Shown piece by piece: positions 36,002-44,690 of a stretch of 64,000 nucleotides of DNA. Within the stretch, counting starts at the first letter, position 1, and each line of letters starts with the position of its first letter. The position numbers and the translations under genes were made by a program. Source of the DNA: CAZJLP01 sp964546955 (lineage in GTDB: Bacteria; Verrucomicrobiota; Verrucomicrobiia; Opitutales; Opitutaceae); contig CAZJLP010000004.1 of NCBI GenBank assembly GCA_964546955.1, positions 1 through 64,000 of the forward strand. Direction: 5' to 3'. Under the pieces are notes generated by a model, which saw nothing but the letters and a program-made list of their open reading frames with translations, did not search any database and was not told the origin of the DNA.

Positions 36002-37093
36002 TCACACCGTCGCCAGCTTCGGCGTTTCCGCCAGTGCAGCGTCCAACGATTTGATCAGCTCGGCGATCGTTTGGTCGGTCTCGTCGCCCATGTTCGAGAT
36101 GCGGAAGGTCTTGCCTTTGAGTTTTCCGTAGCCGCCGTCGATCACGAGTTTGTGCTTCGACTTGAGCGTCTTGTTCAGGGCCCCCAGGTCGATGTTCTGC
36201 GTGTTCGCGAAGCAGTTGAGCGAGACCGAGCCGAAACCCTCCTTCGGGAAGAGTTTAAAGCCCTTGGCAAAACCCCAATCGCGCACGGCCTTATTCAGGC
36301 GCGCGTGGCGGGCATAACGGTTTTCCACGCCTTCCGCCTTGATGTCGTCGACCTTCGATTTGAGGGCATAAATCAAGGGAATGACAGGCGTGCTCGGCGT
36401 CATGCCGTTTTCGTGGTTCTTCTGGAACTCGACGAAATCGACGTAATAACCGCGGTCCGCAATCGTGGCGGCGCGATCGAGTGCTTTTTTCGAAACCGAA
36501 AGGAGCGACAGGCCGGGCGGAAGGGCGAGTGCTTTTTGCGAACCGGTGATAAACACGTCGATTCCGAGTTCGTCCTTCTTGATCGGGAGCGCGCTGAACG
36601 AGCTCACTGTGTCGATGATCGAGATCACGTCCGGGAATTCGCGGATGACCTTCATCAGCGCCGGCAGATCGCTCATGCAACCGCACGAGGTTTCGTTGTG
36701 AATGATCGTGATTGCGTCGTATTGCCCGGTGCTGAGCTCCTTGCGCACCGCCTCGGGATCGATCGGCTGGCCCCACTCCGCCTTCAAGGCGCCCGCTTGT
36801 TTGCCGCAACGTTGCGCGACATCGAACCATTTGTCCGAGAAAGCGCCGTTCATGCAGTTGAGCACCTTCTTTTTCACCGTGTTCCGAATCGCGCCTTCCA
36901 TCGAGCCCCAGGCACTGTTGGTGGCGACGTACACCGGGTCCTTGGTGTACAACAACCCCTGCAGATCGGGCTGAAGCGACTGGTACAACGCCACGAAATC
37001 GGTGCTGCGATGGCCAATCATCGGTTGGGCCATGGCGCGCAAGGTCTTTTCCGACACAGCGATCGGACCGGGAATGAACAGTTTGTAGCTCAT
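36002..37093 (-). CDS. Class V PLP aminotransferase (alanine-glyoxylate/serine type)
   Basis: 363 residues. It has the Fold-I class V layout seen in alanine-glyoxylate and serine-pyruvate aminotransferases: LFIPGPIAVSEKTLRAMAQP at the start, HNETSCGCM, the Asp in IDTVSSFSALPI, and the PLP lysine K187 in TGSQKALALPPG. The exact amino donor cannot be read off. It follows panD with 47 bases between them, on the same strand, so the two may share a message. A strong terminator ends the unit. Confidence 0.88.
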   Translation of the reverse strand: MSYKLFIPGPIAVSEKTLRAMAQPMIGHRSTDFVALYQSLQPDLQGLLYTKDPVYVATNSAWGSMEGAIRNTVKKKVLNCMNGAFSDKWFDVAQRCGKQAGALKAEWGQPIDPEAVRKELSTGQYDAITIIHNETSCGCMSDLPALMKVIREFPDVISIIDTVSSFSALPIKKDELGIDVFITGSQKALALPPGLSLLSVSKKALDRAATIADRGYYVDFVEFQKNHENGMTPSTPVIPLIYALKSKVDDIKAEGVENRYARHARLNKAVRDWGFAKGFKLFPKEGFGSVSLNCFANTQNIDLGALNKTLKSKHKLVIDGGYGKLKGKTFRISNMGDETDQTIAELIKSLDAALAETPKLATV

Positions 37094-37140
37094 GGAATAA
37101 GAGGGGACAGCAGGCCAGAATCCAGGGGATGGAGGCCAGT

Positions 37141-37506
37141 TTATTTCGCGGAGACTTTGATGATCTTGTGGTTGGCGTCGCCCAAGAGGAGCACGCGGGG
37201 CTGCCAGGTGGCCGCCTCCTTTTCGTCGACGACGGCGAATGACATGATCGTGATCAGATCGCCGCGTTTGCCCAAGTGGGCGGTGCCGCCGTTCAAGCTG
37301 ATGGTCTTCGACCCGCGGGCGGCGGCGATCGCGTAGGTCTCGAAACGCTCGCCATTGCTGATGTTGCCCACCAAAATGCGCTCGAATTGCCGCAATCCCA
37401 CCAGTTCCAGAAACTCCGCGTCGATCGCAAGGCTGCCTTCATAATTCAAGCTCGTGTCGGTGACCTCGGCTCGATGAATTTTCGACTTGAGTAGATTGAG
37501 TTGCAT
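37141..37506 (-). CDS. panD: Aspartate 1-decarboxylase
   Basis: Makes beta-alanine for pantothenate. 121 residues. The self-cleavage site that generates the pyruvoyl group is Gly24-Ser25 in LNYEGSLAID. N-terminal KSKIHRAEVTDT and the SNGERFETYAI region match the family. It is divergent from lpxK and upstream of the class V aminotransferase. Confidence 0.96.
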   Translation of the reverse strand: MQLNLLKSKIHRAEVTDTSLNYEGSLAIDAEFLELVGLRQFERILVGNISNGERFETYAIAAARGSKTISLNGGTAHLGKRGDLITIMSFAVVDEKEAATWQPRVLLLGDANHKIIKVSAK

Positions 37507-37583
37507 GGACGGGCGGACGTCGCGATAGAGAACCGTCTAAAAAGCGGCACTCCAAAGGTATCGTCAATCCTCAAACCCGGTTC

Positions 37584-38783
37584 ATGTCGTCCTGGATCAA
37601 GAAGAAGGTTAACACGTTCGAGCAGTTCACGATCGACGTTATTTTTGGGCGGGCGGAGGGTACCCGGGCGACACTGTACGCGGCTTTTTTGCAAGCGCTG
37701 TCGGGACTCTTCAGCGCCGTGGTCCAGGCGCGGTGGTGGCTTTATCGCAAACGCATCCTCTTGCACGACCAACCCCTCGGCTGTCTGGTGGTGGTCGTCG
37801 GCAACCTGACGGTGGGCGGAACCGGCAAGACACCGGTGGTGGAGAAATTTGCGCGCGCGCTCCGGGATCGGGGTCGCAAAGTCGCGATCCTGAGCCGCGG
37901 GTACAAGAGCAAGTCCGCCCCGCTTTGGAAAGTGGTGTGGAACCGCCTCACGCACGTGACCGCGGAGCCGCCCCCTCGCGTGGTCAGCGACGGCGTCAAC
38001 GTGCTGCTCGATTCGGAGCTCGCCGGCGACGAACCTTACATGCTGGCCCGAAATCTGCCGGGCGTGATCGTCCTGGTGGACAAGAACCGCGTGAAGGCGG
38101 GCACCTATGCCATCAAGAAGTTCGGCTGCGACACCCTCGTGCTCGATGACGGTTTCCAATACCTTCCACTCAAAGGTCGGCTCAATCTGTTGCTCGTGGA
38201 CAAAACCAATCCTTTCGGGAATGGCTTTCTGCTTCCGCGCGGAATCCTCCGCGAACCGATCAAACATTTGAAGCGCGCCAGCTACGTGTTTCTTACGAAA
38301 TCGAATGGCGAGCGAGACGAGGAATTGGAGGAGACAATTCAGGCTCACAATCCGGGAGTGGACATCATCGAGTGCGCTCATCGGCCGCAGTACCTACAGC
38401 GCCATGGGAGCATCGAGGACCGGCAGCCGCTGTCGTTTTTGAAGGGCAAACGCGTCGGGGCGTTCAGCGGCATCGCCACGCCCGAGAGTTTCGAGAAGTT
38501 CGTGAAGGACCTTGGCGCCTCGCTTGCCTTCACGCGGCGGTTCCTCGACCACTACCGCTTCAACTACGAGGATTTCGTGGAGATTTTCAGCGAGGCCCTG
38601 GCCAAGAAGGTCGATTGTATCGTCACGACGGAAAAGGACTCCGTCCGCATCCCCGACGACATGCCATGCCCCGTGCCGGTCTATTACTTGCGCCTCGAGA
38701 TCGAAATCATCCGGGGCGCCGCCGACTTCGACGAAGCCGTCGGCCGTATCTGCTTCCCGCAAACGCCGACGCCGTTTCCGTGA
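37584..38783 (+). CDS. lpxK: Tetraacyldisaccharide 4'-kinase
   Basis: Inner-membrane-associated kinase of lipid A synthesis. The P-loop is GNLTVGGTGKTPVVEKFARA (about residues 72-92), SRGYKSKSAP follows, and GDEPYMLARNLPGVIVLVDK and TLVLDDGFQYLPL are conserved in LpxK. 399 residues, slightly longer than average because of an N-terminal membrane helix and a C-terminal extension. Its presence shows the host makes LPS and so has an outer membrane. Confidence 0.95.
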   Translation: MSSWIKKKVNTFEQFTIDVIFGRAEGTRATLYAAFLQALSGLFSAVVQARWWLYRKRILLHDQPLGCLVVVVGNLTVGGTGKTPVVEKFARALRDRGRKVAILSRGYKSKSAPLWKVVWNRLTHVTAEPPPRVVSDGVNVLLDSELAGDEPYMLARNLPGVIVLVDKNRVKAGTYAIKKFGCDTLVLDDGFQYLPLKGRLNLLLVDKTNPFGNGFLLPRGILREPIKHLKRASYVFLTKSNGERDEELEETIQAHNPGVDIIECAHRPQYLQRHGSIEDRQPLSFLKGKRVGAFSGIATPESFEKFVKDLGASLAFTRRFLDHYRFNYEDFVEIFSEALAKKVDCIVTTEKDSVRIPDDMPCPVPVYYLRLEIEIIRGAADFDEAVGRICFPQTPTPFP

Positions 38784-38790
38784 AACGGCG
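38770..38790 (+). terminator. Hairpin across the lpxK stop codon
   Basis: A perfect 9-bp stem CGCCGTTTC/GAAACGGCG with loop CGT; the TGA stop lies at its tip. No T-tract follows. Confidence 0.55.
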
Positions 38791-38799
38791 TGGGGAGCC

Positions 38800-38934
38800 G
38801 GGGATAGAGGATAGAGAATGGAGGATAGTGCCGATCCGAACTGTATCCGCGCGCTCCGGCGTGCAACGCCCCATGGCTGTCTATGCCAAACAATGCGGTT
38901 TTTCTATTCTCTACTCTCTATCCTCTATCCTCGG
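38800..38934. repeat. Palindromic element with period-7 arms (GGATAGA type)
   Basis: Left arm 38800-38836 (GATAGAG, GATAGAG, AATGGAG, GATAGTG) and right arm 38901-38934 are inverted copies with a 64-base loop. It lies between lpxK and the M29 peptidase, both on the plus strand, so it is not confined to convergent ends. Confidence 0.8.
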
Positions 38935-39002
38935 ATCGCGCTTTCCGCTTCCTTTCCCACTTGCCGCACCGGCCTAATCCCTCGTTAGTTGTTCTTCTTC
39001 TC

Positions 39003-40127
39003 ATGATTATCGACCCCCGGTTCACTGAATTGGCCCAAGGTCTTGCCGGCTTTTCCACCGCCCTGAAGAAAGGCGAACGCGTCCTGATCGACGCGTTCGA
39101 CGTGCCCGACGCGATGATCGTCGCGTTGATTCGCGCGACGCGTGAACGAGGCGCCCATCCCTACATCAACATCCACCGCGCGCGCATCACTCGCGAACTG
39201 ATGCTCGGCGCCGCCGAAGACCAGTTCGAACCTCACGCGGAAATCGAGCTGGCCCGTATGCAAAAAATGGATGCGTACATCGCGCTGCGCGGCGCGGACA
39301 ATATCTTCGAAGCCTCAGATGTGCCGCCCGAACGGGTCCAAATGGTCAGCCGGCTGATGAAGCCCGTGCTCGATCACCGCGTGGGAAAAACGAAATGGGT
39401 TGTCCTGCGCTGGCCGACGCCCTCGATGGCTCAGCTGGCCGGCAAGAGCACGGAGGAGTTCGAGGACTTCTACTTTAGGGTCTGCACCCTGGACTACAGC
39501 CGGATGGAGCCGGGCATGAAGGCGCTGGCGGATCTGATGAAAAAAACGGACCAGGTTCACCTCAAGGGCCCCGGCACGGATCTTCGTTTTTCGATCAAGG
39601 ACATCGGCGCCCAGCCCTGCGGCGGGCTGCGTAATATTCCCGACGGCGAAGTGTTTTCGTGTCCAGTGAAGGAAAGCGTCGAAGGTTACGTGCAGTACAA
39701 TGCCCCGACGATCTACCTTGGCCAGTCGTTCGACAATATCCGCCTCGCTTTCCGCCGCGGAAAAATCGTCGAAGCCACCTCGAGCAACACGAAACGTTTG
39801 AACGAGATTTTGGACAGCGATGCGGGAGCGCGCTATATCGGCGAGTTTGCCCTCGGATTCAACCCCCACATCCTGGAACCGATGCGCGACATCTTGTTCG
39901 ACGAAAAGATCGCCGGATCGTTCCACTTCACGCCCGGACAGGCCTACGAGGGGGTCGGCAATGGCAATCGCTCGCAGGTGCATTGGGACATGGTCTGCAT
40001 CCAGCGCGCGGACTACGGCGGCGGAGAGGTCTGGTTTGACGGAAAACTCATCCGCAAAGACGGCCTCTTTCTACCCAAAGCCCTTCAAAAATTGAACCCC
40101 GACTACCTCCTGGGTAAGGCAGGTTAG
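39003..40127 (+). CDS. Thermophilic-type aminopeptidase (family M29)
   Basis: 374 residues. It starts at the ATG at 39003 (MIIDPRFTELAQGLAGFS); the frame is open further upstream but only through the repeat at 38800-38934. M29 enzymes are cytoplasmic metal-dependent aminopeptidases. The metal-binding residues lie in the C-terminal half (IPDGEVFSCPVKESVEGYVQ, FALGFNPHILEPMRDILFDE, SFHFTPGQAYEGVGNGNRSQ, VHWDMVCIQ). Length matches the family's usual 370-410. Confidence 0.93.
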   Translation: MIIDPRFTELAQGLAGFSTALKKGERVLIDAFDVPDAMIVALIRATRERGAHPYINIHRARITRELMLGAAEDQFEPHAEIELARMQKMDAYIALRGADNIFEASDVPPERVQMVSRLMKPVLDHRVGKTKWVVLRWPTPSMAQLAGKSTEEFEDFYFRVCTLDYSRMEPGMKALADLMKKTDQVHLKGPGTDLRFSIKDIGAQPCGGLRNIPDGEVFSCPVKESVEGYVQYNAPTIYLGQSFDNIRLAFRRGKIVEATSSNTKRLNEILDSDAGARYIGEFALGFNPHILEPMRDILFDEKIAGSFHFTPGQAYEGVGNGNRSQVHWDMVCIQRADYGGGEVWFDGKLIRKDGLFLPKALQKLNPDYLLGKAG

Positions 40128-40432
40128 TAACCGCGAATGGACGCTAGTGGACGCGAATTTGGACCGCGAGTGAGCGGCTGGGGGATTGAGGGTGGAACGC
40201 GATCTCCGAGCGCGTTGTTGGGCGCCGCCTCTGGCAATACACGTGTTCAAACCAACGCGCCCGGAGGTCGCGTTCCACCTCGATTTAATCTGGCTTTTCA
40301 TTTTTCCGAACTCCGTAGCGACCGGCCCGCGCTGAGATCGGGCTTTACCCTCGAGGCCAAGAAGCAAGGACGATCCCAGAAATCGGCGGGGCTTCTGCCA
40401 TATTCGTGTCCATTGGCGCCCATTCGCGGTTA
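40128..40432. repeat. Nested palindrome: period-10 outer arms around a REP-like inner stem
   Basis: This element fills the 309-base gap between the peptidase and the deaminase. Outer arms 40128-40160 and 40400-40432 are inverted copies of a ten-base unit (GCGAATGGAC, GCTAGTGGAC, GCGAATTTGG). Inner arms 40190-40217 and 40253-40280 form a 28-bp near-perfect stem (GGTGGAACGCGATCTCCGAG against CTCGGAGGTCGCGTTCCACC-like sequence). The stretch between 40285 and 40399 has no recognisable feature. Two superposed stems suggest a repeat inserted within a pre-existing palindrome. Confidence 0.85.
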
Positions 40433-40436
40433 AACC

Positions 40437-41426
40437 ATGCCTCTGCCAGGTTCGGATCTTCGAGCGTTCATCCAGGCTCTGCCAAAGACGGAGACGCATC
40501 TGCATATCGAAGGAGCTCTCCCGTACGAATTGCTCCACGAATGGGATCCGGCGCGGTTTCCGCTGAAACCGGACTTTCACGCCGAGGACTACCGCTACCC
40601 CACATTCCCCGAGTTCGACCGAATCCTTCTGGGCCACGCCCTGCCCTGGTTCACCTCCGCGGAACGTTATCACGAGGCCGCCAAAGCCATTTTTGCCAAG
40701 CACGTCGCGCAGAACGTGCGGTACGTGGAGACGAGTTTTCATCTTCCCGTCACGGGCTTCATCGATGTTCCCGGGCAGGAGATCGTGGCCGCCATCCGCT
40801 CGGCCGCGCCAGCCGGGTTGCAGGTTCGAATTTTCGCGGGCATGCTGCGCAACGATTATGACGGACCGCTTCAAGGGGTGATCGAAAACCTCGACACCTG
40901 GGACGATCTGGCCGGCGTCGACCTGCATGGTTTCGAACAAGTGCCGACCGAGCGGTGGACCGCTCGCGTATGGTCTCAGCTTCGCGCCGCCGGCAAAATC
41001 ACCAAGGTCCACGCCGGCGAATTCGACGGCGCGCATCGCGTGCGCGAAGCGATCGAGGAACTCGGCTCGGACCGCATTCAACACGGGGTGCGCGCAATCG
41101 AGGATCCCGAAGTGGTCGAACTCGCCAAGAGCCGTGGGGTCATCTTCGACGTTTGTCCCATCAGCAATGTCAAATTGGGAGTCGTCCCTTCGATGCGTGA
41201 ACATCCGTTGCCGAAGCTGCTCGCGGCCGGAATTCGCTGCACGATCAGCACGGACGATCCCCTCGTGTTTGCGAACTCCTTGACCGACGAATATCTCGCG
41301 CTGGCCAATGAGCTTCGGTTCAATCGCGCGCAATTGGCGCGGGTGGCCCGGCACGGTTTCGAGGCCTCGTCGCTCACCCTCGCCGAAAAGCAGTACTGGA
41401 TAGGCGAAATTAACCGCCTTGTGTAA
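40437..41426 (+). CDS. add: Adenosine deaminase family protein
   Basis: 329 residues. The metal-binding HLH is in PKTETHLHIEGALPYEL, with KVHAGEFDG and IQHGVRAIED carrying later ligands and the catalytic Glu, and the Asp pair in TISTDDPLVFANSL. These define the adenosine/AMP/adenine deaminase superfamily. Whether the substrate is adenosine or adenine is not certain; the protein is 329 residues, near both. It ends 46 bases before the rluD start, so the two may be co-transcribed. Confidence 0.88.
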   Translation: MPLPGSDLRAFIQALPKTETHLHIEGALPYELLHEWDPARFPLKPDFHAEDYRYPTFPEFDRILLGHALPWFTSAERYHEAAKAIFAKHVAQNVRYVETSFHLPVTGFIDVPGQEIVAAIRSAAPAGLQVRIFAGMLRNDYDGPLQGVIENLDTWDDLAGVDLHGFEQVPTERWTARVWSQLRAAGKITKVHAGEFDGAHRVREAIEELGSDRIQHGVRAIEDPEVVELAKSRGVIFDVCPISNVKLGVVPSMREHPLPKLLAAGIRCTISTDDPLVFANSLTDEYLALANELRFNRAQLARVARHGFEASSLTLAEKQYWIGEINRLV

Positions 41427-41472
41427 GGAGCCGTTTGTCCCCGACATGTGGGGAGTGCCGCCCGATTCGACC

Positions 41473-42408
41473 ATGTCCACGCAGTCCCACACCATTCCGC
41501 CAGGAGTACGGCGCATCCGCGCCGACAAGGCGCTGGCAATCGCTTTCCGGGAACATAGCCGGGTTGCGCTGCAACGTGCCTTCGACGCAGGCATGGTTCG
41601 ATTGATGGGCAAGGCGATCAAACGGGACCACACCGTTGCCGCCGGCGACGTGATCGAGTTCTCGCTGCCGGAGGTCAAACCGTCGGCTTTGAAGGCGGTC
41701 GATATTCCGCTCGAGGTGATTTACGAGGACAAGCACCTGCTCGCGATCAACAAAGCCGCGGGAATGATCGTCCATCCCGGCGCCGGCACCGGGGAAGACA
41801 CCCTCGTTCACGCCTTGTTGTCGCACTGCGAGGGAGAACTGAGCGGGGTGGGCGGCGTGGAACGCCCCGGAATCGTTCACCGCCTGGACCGCGATACCTC
41901 GGGCGTCATGCTGGTGGCCAAGAACGATGTGGCCCACCGCGGACTGTCCGCGCAGTTTTCGGAGCGCTCTCTGACCAAGGAATATCTCGCTCTCGTGGCC
42001 GGCGCGCCACAGCTCCTCAGCGGCAGCATTCGCAAGCCGATCGGCCGAAATCCGGCGCAACGCCACAAAATGGCCGTCGTCGAGAACGGCGAAGGTGGAC
42101 GGGACGCTCACACCGACTGGGAGGTGATCGAGAAATTCAAGGATGTCGCCGCCTTAATCCGCTGCACGATCCACACCGGCCGCACCCATCAGATCCGCGT
42201 TCACATGAAAACCCTCGGACACACTCTGTTGGGCGACCGCGTCTACGGCTGGAAGCCCGACCCCCGATTGATTGTCGTTCCGGAACGCGTGATGTTGCAC
42301 GCGGAGCATCTGGTGATCGTGCACCCCGTGACCGGAAAAGACCTCGACCTTCGAGCCCCGCAGCCGAAAGATTTCAAGGCGGTGATTAAGGGACTGAAGA
42401 AAGTCTGA
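41473..42408 (+). CDS. rluD: RluD-family 23S rRNA pseudouridine synthase
   Basis: 311 residues from the ATG at 41473; upstream in-frame starts (ATG 41446, TTG 41419) are possible, and an AAGGAG at 41425-41430 would suit 41446. An S4 RNA-binding domain (RRIRADKALAIAFREHSRVA) precedes the catalytic domain with Asp in IVHRLDRDTSGVMLVAKND, plus CTIHTGRTHQIRVHMKTLGH. It fits RluD/RluC; the exact uridine is not certain. Together with rsmI, 1.3 kb downstream on the other strand, the region has two rRNA-modifying genes. Confidence 0.9.
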   Translation: MSTQSHTIPPGVRRIRADKALAIAFREHSRVALQRAFDAGMVRLMGKAIKRDHTVAAGDVIEFSLPEVKPSALKAVDIPLEVIYEDKHLLAINKAAGMIVHPGAGTGEDTLVHALLSHCEGELSGVGGVERPGIVHRLDRDTSGVMLVAKNDVAHRGLSAQFSERSLTKEYLALVAGAPQLLSGSIRKPIGRNPAQRHKMAVVENGEGGRDAHTDWEVIEKFKDVAALIRCTIHTGRTHQIRVHMKTLGHTLLGDRVYGWKPDPRLIVVPERVMLHAEHLVIVHPVTGKDLDLRAPQPKDFKAVIKGLKKV

Positions 42409-42440
42409 GGGACAGGGGACTGGCTAGGTGGATCGAAAAC

Positions 42441-42570
42441 AATCGTTCTCGTTCTCTTACTCCTACTCGTTCTCGACCCCAGCGACGCAGTCGACGTGTA
42501 ATAGAATGTCTTCCCTTAACCCAAGCCTATGGGGTCGAGAACGAGTAGGAGTAAGAGAATGAGAACGATT
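42441..42570. repeat. Near-perfect 40-bp palindrome with period-6 arms, copy 1
   Basis: Left arm 42441-42480 and right arm 42531-42570 differ at one base in 40 and are 50 bases apart. The unit is six bases (GAACGA, GTAGGA, GTAAGA, GAATGA, GAACGA). The same arms recur at 50415-50544, 8 kb away, with a different loop. It lies between the convergent rluD and ppx/gppA genes. Confidence 0.9.
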
Positions 42571-42614
42571 CGGAGGGGAAGCGCAGGCTCCAACATGTCC
42601 GCTACCACTACTCG

Positions 42615-43562
42615 CTACTTCTTCAACGCTTCATCCGCGAGGCCCCAGCGCAGGTTGTAGAGCGAGTGCCGGAAGGCGTTGAACTTTCCCAGTTCGGCGA
42701 TCGCGATCAAAGTCGCAAGGGCGGTGGGAAAAATATCGGCGCGAGCTGGCGGCAGCCCGGGGATCTTGCGGCGTTCATTTAGCGGAAAGCGCCCCACATA
42801 GCTCAACAGTTCCTGCAGCTGGATCGTGGTGATGGTGGGACTGGTCTCCTCCAGCGTTTTCCCGTCGTGCGCGGCGAAAATCGCGCGGGTCGTCGTGAAC
42901 GTACCGCCGGTGCCGACCGCGGTCGCATCGGGGGGCAAATCGAAAACGAAACCGCTGCTGCCGACCACCTGCCGCGTGACATCCGCGACCCGGAGTCCAT
43001 CCGCCGGGGTGAACGGTTCGGCCGCGTCGGGCAGGCACCGTTCCGTCAAACGCACGCACCCCAGCTGGAGGCTGATCGCATGTGCGATCGCGCGTTCCTT
43101 GAAGGCCAGACACTCGAGGCTGCCTCCGCCGAGATCGAAAACGTAAAAATTGTGCAGGGTGGTCAAGGCGGGATCGCACATGAGACCGCGTCCGATCAGC
43201 GCCGCTTCTTCGTCGCCCGTGAGCACGCGCACGCTGTGTCCCGTTTCCTCTTGAATCCGCTCGCGAAACGCAGCCCCGTTCAAGGCATCCCGCACCGCGC
43301 TCGTTGCTACGAGAATCGTTTTTTCCGGGCTTTGCGCGGCCGCGTCGGCCAATAGCTCTTTGATCGCGGCCAGGCCGGCGGCCATGCCATCGTCGCTGAG
43401 CTTCGGTTGCGCTTGGTCGATGCCCGCACTGATCCGCGCATCGACCGTGCGGAGTTTCGAGGCGACGAGCTGTCCATTCGCGTCGCGCCGCGCGACAAGC
43501 ACCTTGATCGTATTGCTGCCGATATCGACAATCGCGGCTGCAGGGGAGGGCGAAGGGACCAC
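42615..43562 (-). CDS. Ppx/GppA-family exopolyphosphatase / pppGpp phosphatase
   Basis: 315 residues of the actin-like ASKHA fold. AIVDIGSNTIKVLVARR is the first phosphate motif, FYVFDLGGGSLECLAFKERA the second, and GTGGTFTTTRAIFA the third. Members hydrolyse polyphosphate or the stringent-response nucleotide pppGpp; the two cannot be separated from sequence. It is the short form (about 300 residues) lacking the C-terminal HD domain of E. coli Ppx. Its TAG stop is the first three bases of a TAGCGAG heptamer run. Confidence 0.88.
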   Translation of the reverse strand: MVPSPSPAAAIVDIGSNTIKVLVARRDANGQLVASKLRTVDARISAGIDQAQPKLSDDGMAAGLAAIKELLADAAAQSPEKTILVATSAVRDALNGAAFRERIQEETGHSVRVLTGDEEAALIGRGLMCDPALTTLHNFYVFDLGGGSLECLAFKERAIAHAISLQLGCVRLTERCLPDAAEPFTPADGLRVADVTRQVVGSSGFVFDLPPDATAVGTGGTFTTTRAIFAAHDGKTLEETSPTITTIQLQELLSYVGRFPLNERRKIPGLPPARADIFPTALATLIAIAELGKFNAFRHSLYNLRWGLADEALKK

Positions 43563-43667
43563 GCCTCGAATAAATGCGGACAGCGGCCGCTTTCAAGGAC
43601 TCTTCCGCATCCCCGACAACGGGAGGGTTAACGACGGCTCGCAGTCGCCGAACGATTCAAAGCTGAA

Positions 43668-44390
43668 TCACAGGTTAAACCCGTTGACGGACAGTAGGAT
43701 AACGAACTCTCCTTTGATTGCGATCGAGGTCATTTTGCTCTGAACCTCGATCGCGGGGCCCACGAAGAAGGCCTCGTGCACTTTGGTCACTTCCTTCGCG
43801 ACCGCGATGACACGCTGGGGTCCGAGTGTGATCACGATTTCCGCTATGAATTTTTCGATGCGGTGACACGACTCGAACAGCGCGATGGTGTAGTCGAAAT
43901 GACGATACTTCTCCAGGAAAGCGGTCCGTGCCGCGGTCTTGGGCGGCAGAAACCCGACGAATAAAAAACCGTTCGTGGGCAGCCCCGCCGCGCTCAGCAC
44001 TGCGGTTAGCGCGCTCGGCCCCGGGACCGGGACCACGGGAAGGCCTTGTCGCCGACACGCACGAACCAGCCGAAACCCGGGGTCGCTCAAGGCGGGGGTC
44101 CCGGCGTCGCTCACAATGGCCACCGACTTTCCGGCCGCGATCGAAGCGGCCAGTCGTTCGGCAACTTCGGTCTCGTTGTGATCGTGATATGAGACCAGCT
44201 CCCGTCGAATGCCGAGCCTTGTCAACATCCCGCCGGTCGTTCGCGTATCCTCGCACGCCACCAAGTCCACTTTCCCGAGGAGGGACCGCGCTCGATCCGT
44301 TAGGTCGGCCAAGTTGCCGATCGGAGTGGCCACGACGTAAAGGTGGCCGGGCCGGGGCGTCAGGGAAGGATTGACGGCGATTTCGTCCAT
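43668..44390 (-). CDS. rsmI: 16S rRNA (cytidine1402-2'-O)-methyltransferase
   Basis: 240 residues of the tetrapyrrole-methylase fold. YVVATPIGNLADLTDRARSL is the family signature, followed by ACEDTRTTGGMLTRLGI, SDAGTPALSDPGFRLVRACR and VPGPSALTAVLSAAGLPTNG. Methylates the 2'-O of C1402 in 16S rRNA using SAM. The ATG at 44388-44390 follows directly on the T-run of a strong hairpin (44394-44417), leaving no room for a Shine-Dalgarno site; no better start lies inside. Confidence 0.95.
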   Translation of the reverse strand: MDEIAVNPSLTPRPGHLYVVATPIGNLADLTDRARSLLGKVDLVACEDTRTTGGMLTRLGIRRELVSYHDHNETEVAERLAASIAAGKSVAIVSDAGTPALSDPGFRLVRACRRQGLPVVPVPGPSALTAVLSAAGLPTNGFLFVGFLPPKTAARTAFLEKYRHFDYTIALFESCHRIEKFIAEIVITLGPQRVIAVAKEVTKVHEAFFVGPAIEVQSKMTSIAIKGEFVILLSVNGFNL

Positions 44391-44393
44391 AAA

Positions 44394-44417
44394 AAAATCC
44401 GGCCTTATGGCCGGATT
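44394..44417 (-). terminator. Intrinsic terminator ending the lipoprotein gene, directly 5' of rsmI
   Basis: Stem AATCCGGCC/GGCCGGATT with a four-base loop; on the minus strand it is followed by seven T that run into the rsmI ATG. Confidence 0.88.
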
Positions 44418-44441
44418 TTCGAAAAGAAAATCAGAGGAGTC

Positions 44442-44603
44442 TCAGGAGCCTGGATTCGTCATCCCCGGGATCTGACCTTCCCAGCCAGCCGGACGGCTCC
44501 ACGGAATCGTGGTGTCGCGTGACGTTTTCGACGTGCAGCCCGTGATCAACAAGCCCGCGCCAACGACAAGCGCTGCCAAGACGGCTCTCTTGAGGGAATT
44601 CAT
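44442..44603 (-). CDS. Small lipoprotein
   Basis: 53 residues from the ATG at 44601-44603. It has a lipoprotein signal peptide (LKRAVLAALVVGAGLLITGC) with lipobox LITGC, then a 30-residue Trp/Pro-rich tail (TTIPWSRPAGWEGQIPGMTN). It is too short for an enzyme; the conserved-looking WSRPAGWEGQIPGM suggests a protein contact. An upstream ATG would add 13 residues that do not resemble a signal peptide. It ends at a clear terminator. Function unknown. Confidence 0.75.
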   Translation of the reverse strand: MNSLKRAVLAALVVGAGLLITGCTSKTSRDTTIPWSRPAGWEGQIPGMTNPGS

Positions 44604-44690
44604 ATGGGGAAGACAGTTAAAGGCCAAAACGCGGGAGCGCAAGAACGGCGGGGACAGAATTTAAGCGCCGGCGGTCGAGGGAACGGCGGG

